Source: Chloroflexota bacterium
Lineage (GTDB): Bacteria > Chloroflexota > Chloroflexia > Thermomicrobiales > UBA6265
NCBI GenBank assembly: GCA_023415845.1
Contig: JAEZJB010000425.1
Coordinates: 1 to 6,949 of the forward strand
Direction of reading: 5' to 3'
DNA: 6,949 nucleotides
The notes beneath the pieces were generated by a model, which worked only from the letters and a program-made list of their open reading frames with translations, had not been told where the DNA came from and did no database searches. Each line of letters starts with the position of its first letter. The stretch's first letter is position 1. Shown here in pieces: positions 1-5,913 of this stretch. A program made the position numbers and the translations under genes.

Positions 1-305
1 GTGATGAGGATGGTGTTGGCAAACGCGCGGGGAATATTGGCCGAATCCCAGATATCGACGTAGTTCTGCCAGTTGGGATTGCTGACCAGGAGCGAGCCAC
101 CGGCCGTGAAGACCGACCGCTGGTCGCGCAGCGAGGTCGAGATCATCCACAGGAACGGATAGAGGCAGATGAGCATGTAGACGAGAAGCAGCAGGTACTT
201 GAGCACGGTGCCGACACTGTGTTCCACCTGCTTGCGCGCACGGTTGGGATCGACGGCGACTTCGACATTGCGCAGGTCGAGGCCTGAGGTTTCGGTCGAC
301 ATCAT
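1..305 (-). CDS. Carbohydrate ABC transporter permease, MalG type (partial, N-terminal part only)
   Basis: Second inner-membrane permease of a sugar ABC importer; only the first ~101 codons are inside the window, the rest lies beyond position 1. My translation starts MMSTETSGLDLRNVEVAVDP, followed by a basic stretch (RARKQ) and a first membrane segment (about residues 36-56, KYLLLLVYMLICLYPFLWMI). Next comes the typical MalG-type continuation with TSLRDQ, then NPNWQNYVDIWDSANIPRAFANTILIT, i.e. the family's 'N(F/W)xNY' and 'F.NT' pattern. The EAA loop that contacts the ATPase is not in view. The ATG at 305-303 overlaps the TGA of the upstream permease gene (304-302) as ATGA, which implies translational coupling. 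A second ATG follows directly at 302-300. An AGGA lies about 12 nt upstream. Family assignment is firm; the exact sugar is unknown. Confidence 0.9.
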   Translation of the reverse strand, partial: MMSTETSGLDLRNVEVAVDPNRARKQVEHSVGTVLKYLLLLVYMLICLYPFLWMISTSLRDQRSVFTAGGSLLVSNPNWQNYVDIWDSANIPRAFANTILI

Positions 306-1297
306 GCTGCTCGCTTGTCCTGCAACCGGTTAATCCACTGCTGAAAGAGCACGACCGCGAGGATGATCAACCCAAGGCCGATCGCCACCGCCGATCCGTA
401 CCCAACTTCAGGTTGTGAGGTGGCACCCGCAAGTCCGCCACCGCCAAACGAGGTGTAGCGGAACATGTAGAGCACCATGGTGGTGGTGGAAAAGCCGGGA
501 CCGCCACCGGTGAGAACGGCAAAGTAGTCGAAGACCTTGAGCGATCCGGCGAGCGAGAGGGTGACGATAACGGCAGTCAGTGGGCGAATGACTGGCACCT
601 CAATGTGCAGGAAGCGCTGGCGGGCACTGGCGCCGTCGACCTGGGCCGCATCGTACAGCTCGCGCGGCACGGTCTGGAGTGCGGCCAGGAAGAAGACCAT
701 GTTGATGCCGAGGTCGTGCCAGATGGCAATGGCGGTGACGGTCCAGAAGGCCGTCGCGCGCTCACCAAGGAACGCTATCGGCCGGTCGATGAGGCCAAGC
801 TCGATGAGGAAGGTATTGAACGGAGCGCCGGGCAAGGGAGAGAAGAAGAACGTGAACGCCAGGGAAACGACGGCAATGCTGGTGATGACCGGAATGAAGC
901 CGATTGTTCGAAATACCACCACACCCCGGATTCCGGAATTGAGCACCACGGCAATAATGAGGGCCAAAGGCAATTCGACCACGATCTTGATCAGGGCGTA
1001 AAGAATCGTGTTCCAGACTGCCTGCCACCACAGCGAATCACTGAGGAGTCGTGAGTAGTTGTCGAGCCCAATGAACTGGGCATCCAGCACGCTCTGGATC
1101 CCATTCCACTTCAAGAGGGACGTGTAGAGCACATAGCCAACCGGAAATGCCATGAAGACAAGGAACAGGACAATGGTGGGAACACACATGAGGTAGGCGG
1201 CGCCATGTCGCTGCCAGAACGACTTGCCGCGCGTGCTACTGGCCACCGCGGGCAGGTCGGAAACGGGCTTGGTGGTCATGGATGTTGAGGAAGCCAT
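302..1297 (-). CDS. Carbohydrate ABC transporter permease, MalF type
   Basis: Inner-membrane permease (binding-protein-dependent transport family, PF00528) that pairs with the MalG-type protein encoded next. From the chosen start it has 331 residues. Six hydrophobic segments are visible: about 35-58, 97-120, 127-150, 182-207, 240-262 and 301-321. The cytoplasmic EAA loop that docks on the ATPase is clear at 213-239 (ELYDAAQVDGASARQRFL, then HIEVPVIRP). The motif LTGGGPGFSTTT (262-273) is typical of MalF/UgpA-type permeases. The frame stays open to an ATG at 1345, but that codon has no usable ribosome site. The ATG at 1297 has GGATGGA six bases upstream and leads into MASSTSMTTK, so I prefer it; an ATG at 1279 is a third option. 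The gene follows the binding-protein gene after ~139 bp that contain a stem-loop, and overlaps the next permease gene by 4 bp. No ATPase gene is visible. Confidence 0.93.
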   Translation of the reverse strand: MASSTSMTTKPVSDLPAVASSTRGKSFWQRHGAAYLMCVPTIVLFLVFMAFPVGYVLYTSLLKWNGIQSVLDAQFIGLDNYSRLLSDSLWWQAVWNTILYALIKIVVELPLALIIAVVLNSGIRGVVVFRTIGFIPVITSIAVVSLAFTFFFSPLPGAPFNTFLIELGLIDRPIAFLGERATAFWTVTAIAIWHDLGINMVFFLAALQTVPRELYDAAQVDGASARQRFLHIEVPVIRPLTAVIVTLSLAGSLKVFDYFAVLTGGGPGFSTTTMVLYMFRYTSFGGGGLAGATSQPEVGYGSAVAIGLGLIILAVVLFQQWINRLQDKRAA

Positions 1298-1381
1298 GAT
1301 GCGTCCATCCAGGAGTTGGACCGCAGGCGGACCGGCGAGGTGCATCCCTGCGACCCAGTTGCGGAACCCGGGGAATTGGGA

Positions 1382-1414
1382 CGTCCGGAACCGGCAGGGA
1401 GCCGGCCCCGGACG
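1382..1414 (-). promoter_or_regulatory. Intercistronic RNA stem-loop between binding-protein and permease genes
   Basis: In the minus-strand transcript the arms CGTCCGGGGCCGGC (1414-1401) and GCCGGTTCCGGACG (1395-1382) form a continuous 14-bp stem with two internal G-U pairs, closed by a 5-nt loop (TCCCT). On the plus strand the same positions give aa/cc mismatches, so the fold is best in the sense RNA of the operon. It starts 22 nt after the binding-protein stop and lies 84 nt before the permease start. There is no U-run after it, so a full intrinsic terminator is unlikely. In other sugar importers such hairpins (for example between malE and malF) stabilise the upstream mRNA or reduce read-through, giving more binding protein than permease. 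That role here is inferred. I see no other feature between 1298 and 1436. Confidence 0.7.
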
Positions 1415-1436
1415 AAGGAGCTACGCACTACCCTGG

Positions 1437-2831
1437 TCAGGCAGCGGGAGATGCTTCCGGCGTTGCTCCACCACTGCTCGAAGCGGTCCAGGTCATGCCG
1501 TTCCAGTCAGGAACGAGGAACTGGTCGGGATCGAGTGAGCCATCGTCAATGGCAGCCTGGTAGATGTCGTTGTAGCGCGTGGTCGCCTCGGTGAGCTGCG
1601 CATCCATCGACCCAGGATCGTCGAAGATCATCTGGAGGGTGGTGACACTGTCTGGCGTCACCGTCGGCAGTTCGGGCTCGGGCGGCGGGATGACGTCGTT
1701 GTCGGTCGGAGCGAGGTTGGAAATACCCCGAACGTCGGACTCGCCGGTATTGGCGGCGGCGACCCCCATCACGCCCATGCCGAGTTCGTACATCTCGGTC
1801 ATGATGGGCACCGAGTACAGCCACTTGAGGAATTCCCAGGCAGCCTCCTGGTTCTGGCTTTGGGAGGAGATGGTGTAGCGATCGCCGATGTACTGGCGAA
1901 TCCGTCCCTTCTGCCCACTGTCCGGGAACGGCAGGTAGGCGGTTTCCCAGTCTTCGGTGGACTCGAACTGGTCGTTGAACACCCCGGGGTTCCAGGAACC
2001 ACCGATGATGATGCCGGCCATGCCGATCGAGAACTGCTGGCGAGCGTCATCGTCGGTCAACGTGTGCGCACCCGGGAAGAGCGACCCGTCATCGTTCATG
2101 CCGAGGATCATGTCCATGGCTTCCTTGAAGCCATCCTGGTCGAAGTTGTATTCGCCGGTGTTCCACTCGAACGGATAGGCGCCGCCACCGCCACCCAGGC
2201 GCAGGACATTCATGTCCCAGACCCATGGGTACTTGTCGCCGAAGATGAAGCCGTAGGCACCGGTTCCGGCGTCGGTAATCGCCTTGGCATGCTCGCGAAG
2301 CTCGGTGTAGGTGGTTGCCGGAGCATTCGGATCGAGCCCGGCCGCCTCATAGAGGCGCTTGTTGTAGTACATGCGGAGGGTTTGGGCATACATGGGGAGA
2401 CCGTAAATTTCCCCGCCATAGATGCCCTGGTTCTCGAGGAATGCGCCGGGAATAAAGGAATCGAAGAGTTCAGGATCGTTGTGGAGCAGATCGCTCATGC
2501 CGATCGACCAACCGGCTTCGGCCTGCTGCCGAGGCTGGTTCATGTTGAACATGTCGGGGGGATTGCCGGACTCGAACGCCAACTTGAGCTGATCTGGATA
2601 CTCATCGGCGAAGATCTGCATCTCCACCTTGACGCCAGTTTCGTCGAAGTACCGAGCGAAGAGGTTTTCCTTGACGACCCGGTCGTGTCGCTGATTGGAC
2701 ATCCAGGTGAGGGTGACGTCCTGCGCGCTGGCCTTGCGAATATTGATGACGGGGGCGCCGGCGAAGGAGAGGCCGACGGTTGTCACCGCTGCGGCCTTGA
2801 ACGCGCTGCGTCGAGTAAACCTACGGGACAT
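1437..2831 (-). CDS. Extracellular carbohydrate-binding protein of ABC importer (family 1 SBP, Tat-type signal)
   Basis: Exported solute-binding protein (SBP_bac_1 / COG1653, UgpB-like), 464 residues, a normal length for sugar-binding members. The N-terminus MSRRFTRRSAFKAAAVTT has a twin-arginine pattern (TRRSAFK, residues 6-12), a hydrophobic core to ~31 and an ASA|QD cleavage site after residue 36. This suggests export by Tat, although Sec export cannot be excluded. There is no lipobox cysteine. The mature part begins VTLTWMSNQRHD, a typical first strand, followed by DQLKLAFESGNPPDMFNMN, the family's hinge-proximal 'F.sG..PD.f' region, and later the characteristic AAWEFLKWLYS (~339-349). 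The tail (SSSGGATPEASPAA) is Thr/Pro/Ala/Ser-rich and probably unstructured. The start is secured by AGGAGG at 2843-2838, six bases before the ATG. It is the first gene of the operon and is preceded by an operator-containing promoter. Substrate cannot be read from sequence; the operator hints at an oligosaccharide. Confidence 0.93.
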   Translation of the reverse strand: MSRRFTRRSAFKAAAVTTVGLSFAGAPVINIRKASAQDVTLTWMSNQRHDRVVKENLFARYFDETGVKVEMQIFADEYPDQLKLAFESGNPPDMFNMNQPRQQAEAGWSIGMSDLLHNDPELFDSFIPGAFLENQGIYGGEIYGLPMYAQTLRMYYNKRLYEAAGLDPNAPATTYTELREHAKAITDAGTGAYGFIFGDKYPWVWDMNVLRLGGGGGAYPFEWNTGEYNFDQDGFKEAMDMILGMNDDGSLFPGAHTLTDDDARQQFSIGMAGIIIGGSWNPGVFNDQFESTEDWETAYLPFPDSGQKGRIRQYIGDRYTISSQSQNQEAAWEFLKWLYSVPIMTEMYELGMGVMGVAAANTGESDVRGISNLAPTDNDVIPPPEPELPTVTPDSVTTLQMIFDDPGSMDAQLTEATTRYNDIYQAAIDDGSLDPDQFLVPDWNGMTWTASSSGGATPEASPAA

Positions 2832-2949
2832 GGGAATCCTCCTGAAAAGAGAGCGACTCGTCCACGTGCCTCAGACAACGGAGCATTGCGCACTACCCCG
2901 CAGACCCGAGACCTATTCGATTTCCTGGCAAGCCAGAACCGATGTGCCC

Positions 2950-2978
2950 ATTGTGGAAGCGCTCCCACGGTTCGTCAA
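2950..2978 (-). promoter_or_regulatory. Sigma70-type promoter of the sugar ABC importer operon
   Basis: Reading the minus strand, TTGACG (2978-2973, five of six consensus bases) is followed after exactly 17 bp by CACAAT (2955-2950, four of six). Transcription would start near 2943, giving a leader of about 110 nt before the binding-protein ATG. The spacer contains a LacI-family operator, so repressor binding would directly block RNA polymerase. The leader also carries the dyad CTGGC-AA-GCCAG (2925-2936), just after the predicted start. Confidence 0.65.
2953..2968. promoter_or_regulatory. LacI-family operator, CelR/CebR-like
   Basis: The 16-mer GTGGAAGCGCTCCCAC is a perfect inverted repeat except for one base pair and has the central GCGC/AGCGCT core typical of LacI-family sites. 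Its inner 14 bases, TGGAAGCGCTCCCA, differ at one position from TGGGAGCGCTCCCA, the known site of actinobacterial CelR/CebR repressors of cellulose-sugar genes. It sits inside the -35/-10 spacer of the importer promoter and about 84 bp upstream of the divergent Nudix gene. The regulator gene is not in the window. Operator identity is well supported; the sugar is inference. Confidence 0.75.
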
Positions 2979-3051
2979 GTCCCTATCGTGCAGAATGAAC
3001 GGCGAAGTTGGGCGAAGACCATGGAAATTCACGTAAATCAGGAGAATTCCG

Positions 3052-3504
3052 GTGGCGATCGAGATCACAGAGCCGATGTACATCGTGAATGTGGAAGTGG
3101 TTGTCTGGCACGAGGGCCGATACCTGGCGATCACCCGCGCAGCGACCGAGGCGGTGGGAGCCGGAGACGCCTCATTTCCTGGTGGCAAGGTTGACCTCAA
3201 CCTCGCCGCTATTGACGTGCTGGAAGAAACGGCTCGCCGAGAGGTTTGGGAGGAGGTCGGCCTGTCCCTAATCGACCCAGTGCTCTACGTGGAGTCCCAC
3301 ACCTTCGGCACTGAGTCGTTTCCGGTGCTGGACGTGGTGATGCTGGCGAGAATCGAGCCGGGAAGCCCCGTGGCTTCTCCCCAAGAGGTGGAGCGGGCGG
3401 AATGGCTCACCTTCGAAGCGATGATGTCCCATCCACAGGTACAGGCATGGACGCGGGCAAGCCTGGTCAAGGCCGACATCCTGCGGCAGAAGATGGGTTG
3501 GTAG
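3052..3504 (+). CDS. Nudix hydrolase
   Basis: Predicted cytoplasmic Mg2+-dependent hydrolase of a nucleoside diphosphate linked to a moiety X (PF00293), 150 residues, a single domain of usual length. The Nudix box is seen as FPGGKVD (42-48) followed by LEETARREVWEEVGL (57-71). The REVWEEVGL part with the metal-binding glutamates (E64, E67, E68) is intact. Between GGKV and the RE..EE core there are four extra residues compared with the usual spacing, and the first conserved Gly and Glu of the box are replaced (I54 and D55 in my alignment). The protein may therefore belong to a less common subfamily. The strand MYIVNVEVVVWHEGRYLAIT before the box is typical. It starts with GTG at 3052, supported by AGGAG at 3040-3044 (7-nt spacing). 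It diverges from the importer operon; no convincing promoter of its own was found. Substrate cannot be predicted. Confidence 0.9.
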   Translation: MAIEITEPMYIVNVEVVVWHEGRYLAITRAATEAVGAGDASFPGGKVDLNLAAIDVLEETARREVWEEVGLSLIDPVLYVESHTFGTESFPVLDVVMLARIEPGSPVASPQEVERAEWLTFEAMMSHPQVQAWTRASLVKADILRQKMGW

Positions 3505-3522
3505 CCGTCGGGATTCAGACAA

Positions 3523-3562
3523 TCAGGGCACCCGCTTCTGGTCATGGAAGCACGTGCCCTGA
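3523..3562. terminator. Two-part hairpin between convergent genes, possible bidirectional terminator
   Basis: Arms TCAGGGCAC (3523-3531) and GTGCCCTGA (3554-3562) match perfectly over 9 bp. Inside them a second perfect stem GCTTC/GAAGC (3534-3538 with 3547-3551) closes an 8-nt loop, separated from the outer stem by a 2x2 mismatch. It lies 18 bp after the Nudix stop and 28 bp after the stop of the minus-strand four-cysteine gene, where a shared terminator is expected. There is no good U-run on either side (only TTGTCT on the minus-strand exit), so termination efficiency is uncertain. Confidence 0.55.
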
Positions 3563-3590
3563 GATCGAATCGCGGTAGTGGAGAACGGAA

Positions 3591-3803
3591 TCAGGCCTGC
3601 GGAGCCGGTTCGAAGCCACGGCAGCCGCTGATAGGCGACACCTTGAGCCCGACTTCCATATTGGCTGGCAGACCACAGGGTTCCACCAGATCGTCGGGAG
3701 CTTCCCCCTTGAGGCGAATCTGAATCAACTTCGGTTCTTCAGCCTTGTCGTTTTCGCCGAAGTGCAGGCACATGCCGCACTGTCCCTGTTGAACCTGAAG
3801 CAT
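3591..3803 (-). CDS. Small four-cysteine (zinc-ribbon-like) protein of unknown function
   Basis: A 70-residue protein beginning MLQVQQGQCGMCLHFGEND and ending SGCRGFEPAPQA. It contains a CxxC pair (C9, C12) and two separate cysteines in C-G-L-P (C43) and S-G-C-R-G-F (C61). This pattern suggests that four cysteines bind one zinc ion or an iron-sulphur cluster. There is no signal peptide or membrane segment, so it should be cytosolic. The frame is open back to an ATG at 3863, but the ATG at 3803 has an excellent AGGAGGTGA seven bases upstream, and the residues before it look non-coding, so I use 3803. It seems to be a single-gene unit, convergent with the Nudix gene and divergent from the AI-2E gene. 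I have the impression that similar small proteins occur as uncharacterised 'hypothetical' genes in several phyla, but I cannot name a family or function. Confidence 0.8.
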   Translation of the reverse strand: MLQVQQGQCGMCLHFGENDKAEEPKLIQIRLKGEAPDDLVEPCGLPANMEVGLKVSPISGCRGFEPAPQA

Positions 3804-3807
3804 CTGG

Positions 3808-3816
3808 TCACCTCCT
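3808..3816 (-). promoter_or_regulatory. Strong ribosome binding site of the four-cysteine gene
   Basis: AGGAGGTGA on the minus strand is complementary to the 3' end of 16S rRNA over its full length. It sits at ideal distance from the ATG at 3803-3801 and decides the start in favour of the 70-residue form. It suggests high translation of this small protein. Confidence 0.75.
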
Positions 3817-3970
3817 GTGCGCCTTGATTGATCCATGCACGTTACCGGATAACCGATAAGCACCGACAGGCTATCGAATGTTTCCCGCTATTGCAATACC
3901 CCAAAATATCCAACTACTTCGATAAGATTTTGCATCATTTCCTATTGTCCTGGTTAGAATTATTCACCAG
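3817..3970. other. AT-rich divergent intergenic region
   Basis: This stretch between two divergent genes is clearly more AT-rich than its surroundings, most of all from about 3880 to 3970. It holds an imperfect dyad GTTA-CCGGA-TAAC (3841-3853), a GATAA repeated in close tandem (3848-3858), and a possible minus-strand promoter for the four-cysteine gene: TTGCAA (3896-3891), 17 bp, TAGCCT (3873-3868). That promoter is weak. I see no gene in it. Confidence 0.45.
3930..3960 (+). promoter_or_regulatory. Possible promoter of the AI-2E family gene
   Basis: TAGAAT at 3955-3960 is a good -10 box (five of six). A poor -35 candidate, TTGCAT (3930-3935), lies 19 bp upstream. The predicted transcript start near 3967 is only a few bases before the first possible start codon at 3971, so the mRNA could be almost leaderless. 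If the gene instead starts at 4055 or 4070, the leader would be about 90-100 nt. Confidence 0.35.
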
Positions 3971-5488
3971 ATGCCCGATGGTCACGTATCATTTCAGCAT
4001 CGGATGGTGCCGTTCACCGCCTGCCACTTCCACCTGACGCGGACTCACCCTTTCATGCAACCACTTCGGATGATTAGCCAGCACATTCGGCTGCAGGCGA
4101 CGGCAGGCAACCACGACGCACGGGTCGAAGAGCGGCTGGACGCCATCGACCATCCGATGGAACCAGTGGACCCCGAGCCAACGCCAATCTATATCAGCCA
4201 GCGGATGCGGCTGGTCATCATTGCGGCGGCCGTGCTGGCGGTGATCTGGTTGTTCTCGCTGGCACCCAGCGTCCTGCGGCTGCTCCTGATCGGCTCGACC
4301 GTGGCCCTGGTGCTGTCTTTCCCGGTTCGATTACTGGAACGGTGGGTACCGCGGAATGTGGCGATTCTCACCGTGGTGGGTTCGACCGTGACGTTCGCGG
4401 TGATCGGACTAAGCCTGCTGATCCCGTACGGCATCAGCGAAATCTCGCACTTCGTCCAACAGTTACCGGCGATCAGTGACACCGTCGAGACCGAACTGCG
4501 CAACACGCTGATGGCAATGTACCGGCGAGGCTGGATCGATCGGCACCCGGACATCGTGATCGAGGACGCCCAGGGCACCCTGCTCAACCGCGGGGAAGTG
4601 ATCATTGAGCAACTCCTGAACAATGCGGTCGCGGCGCTGACCAGGTCGTTCTCGATTGCCATCACCACGTTTGGTGTGATTTTCGTCGCGACCTATCTCC
4701 TGATCGATATCCCAAAGTTCAAAACCAAGTTCGTCTATTCGTTTTCACCGGCCTATCGGCGAGACGCCACACAGTTGTGGGCCACCATAGGCGATTCGCT
4801 CTCACGATATCTCGGCGGACTCCTGATCTCGATCCTGATCCAGGGCGGCCTGGCGACGATTGCGCTGTATGCCCTTGGCATTCCGTACGCGATCGTGCTC
4901 GGCGTATGGATGTCGCTGACGGCGATCCTGCCGTATGTGGGGGCATTCCTCGGTGCGATTCCGGCGATCCTGGTTGCCCTGACCATCTCCTGGGAAATGG
5001 CGGTGCTCGTGGCACTGGTGTATGTCGCGATCAACCAGATCGAAGGCAACCTCATCACACCTCGCATTCAGGGGACGGCGGTGCGGGTGCATCCGCTCCT
5101 GATTTTCGTGGCCGTGATTGGCGGCTCCCAGATTGCGGGCCCGCTCGGCGCGATCCTGGCCGTGCCGACACTGGCGGTGGTGCGGGTGCTGGTGGAGTTC
5201 CTGTGGGTGCGGCTGCAGGTACCCGAGTCACTTTCCAGCGACACGGTTTTGGTGGCACTGGGAGGAGATGATGGTGACGACTTCACCTTTTCCAAACGAG
5301 ATCTCGATGGGGAGACCACCGTCGAGGTGCAGACACCGGCGCAAGGTGACGTGCAGGTATCGGTCGACCGGGAACCCGGCCCAGCGACACCCGACGATCA
5401 TGCGATAGCCACGCCGTTCCGCCGCCGCCCATCGGTGAAGCGACGAACCGCTCCTCGCCGACATCGGGCACCCGCGACACAAGCATAG
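3971..5488 (+). CDS. AI-2E family transporter (UPF0118) with extended charged C-terminus
   Basis: Polytopic inner-membrane protein of the AI-2E exporter/permease superfamily (PF01594). Members export autoinducer-2, exchange ions or have unknown cargo, so the cargo here is open. From 3971 the protein has 505 residues. Hydrophobic segments lie near 81-98, 101-118, 130-154, 230-247, 281-305, 307-337, 341-356 and 374-412, with the usual large extramembrane loop at about 155-228. Family hallmarks are PYVGAFLGAIPAILVAL (321-337), the QIEGNLITPRIQG region (356-368) and the GG-x5-GPLGAILAVP segment (384-399). After the core (~415) follows an acidic stretch (GGDDGDD) and then a basic tail (RRRPSVKRRTAPRRHR, 484-499), likely cytoplasmic. 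No start has a Shine-Dalgarno site. 3971 directly follows a -10 box and GC at third positions is already high soon after it, but ATGs at 4055 or 4070 are equally possible. The stop lies 18 bp from that of the convergent Rieske gene. Confidence 0.87.
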   Translation: MPDGHVSFQHRMVPFTACHFHLTRTHPFMQPLRMISQHIRLQATAGNHDARVEERLDAIDHPMEPVDPEPTPIYISQRMRLVIIAAAVLAVIWLFSLAPSVLRLLLIGSTVALVLSFPVRLLERWVPRNVAILTVVGSTVTFAVIGLSLLIPYGISEISHFVQQLPAISDTVETELRNTLMAMYRRGWIDRHPDIVIEDAQGTLLNRGEVIIEQLLNNAVAALTRSFSIAITTFGVIFVATYLLIDIPKFKTKFVYSFSPAYRRDATQLWATIGDSLSRYLGGLLISILIQGGLATIALYALGIPYAIVLGVWMSLTAILPYVGAFLGAIPAILVALTISWEMAVLVALVYVAINQIEGNLITPRIQGTAVRVHPLLIFVAVIGGSQIAGPLGAILAVPTLAVVRVLVEFLWVRLQVPESLSSDTVLVALGGDDGDDFTFSKRDLDGETTVEVQTPAQGDVQVSVDREPGPATPDDHAIATPFRRRPSVKRRTAPRRHRAPATQA

Positions 5489-5506
5489 TGGCGAAGACGG
5501 TCGGAC

Positions 5507-5911
5507 TCAGACGTGGAGAACGACCCAGCCTTTCTCCACCGACACCTCGAACGTCTCGACCGACTCATCGTCGTCGAGAGCCGATTCGACAGTCACGTCG
5601 TATGCCTTCACCCGCATGCGGTGGGGATTGAAGATGGACCGGCCCGTGAGAATGTCGAACTCCCAGCCATGCCAGGGGCAGCGAAGGATCTCGCCTTCAC
5701 GAGACCAGACGTATTCTCCTGGTTTGCTCGGCATCGTCATCCCCTTGATCGCGCCGAGGCAGAGCGGGGCCGCCTGGTGGGGGCAACTATTGCGCAGCGC
5801 ATAGAACGTTCCGCCCACATTGAAGACACCAATCGAGCGGCCTTCGGCCTCGATGATGCGTCGTTCGCCGGGAGGAATCTCCCCGACGCGCGCCACCAGA
5901 TGACGCCCCAT
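5507..5911 (-). CDS. Rieske [2Fe-2S] domain protein (stand-alone, ferredoxin-like)
   Basis: Small electron-transfer protein of 134 residues made up of one Rieske domain (PF00355). The cluster ligands are complete: C43-P-H45 and C78-P-W-H81, inside SCPHQAAPLCLG and LRCPWHGWEFDILTG. The section between the two boxes carries the insertion KGMTMPSKPGEYVWSREGE, and the end is the usual three-stranded closure (FEVSVEKGWVVLHV). No membrane anchor, signal peptide or oxygenase catalytic domain is present, so it resembles oxygenase-type ferredoxins rather than cytochrome bc1 subunits. The frame extends to 5953, but the ATG at 5911 is preferred: it lies two bases after the stop of the amidohydrolase gene, has AGGGGG nine bases upstream, and MGRHLVARVGEIPPGE is a normal Rieske N-terminus. 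The 2-bp gap means co-transcription with the amidohydrolase. Its redox partner is not in the window. Confidence 0.92.
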   Translation of the reverse strand: MGRHLVARVGEIPPGERRIIEAEGRSIGVFNVGGTFYALRNSCPHQAAPLCLGAIKGMTMPSKPGEYVWSREGEILRCPWHGWEFDILTGRSIFNPHRMRVKAYDVTVESALDDDESVETFEVSVEKGWVVLHV

Positions 5912-5913
5912 GC

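Noticed and set aside
605..1054. 149-codon plus-strand frame opposite the MalF-type permease
   Set aside because: Highly charged, repetitive composition that is the complement of hydrophobic codons; no motif and no start signal.
1382..1414. Stem-loop as a full Rho-independent terminator of the binding-protein gene
   Set aside because: No U-run follows the stem on the minus strand, and the downstream permease genes clearly belong to the same transport system, so read-through must occur.
1860..3194. 444-codon open frame on the plus strand, antisense to the binding-protein gene and running into the Nudix gene
   Set aside because: It mirrors the codon pattern of the real minus-strand gene in GC-rich DNA, crosses the promoter region and the Nudix start, has no recognisable domain and no ribosome site that I can see. 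The sense protein is an unmistakable family member.
3804..3863. 20-residue N-terminal extension of the four-cysteine protein from the ATG at 3863
   Set aside because: This segment contains the perfect AGGAGGTGA ribosome site for the ATG at 3803, and the extension has no protein-like features.
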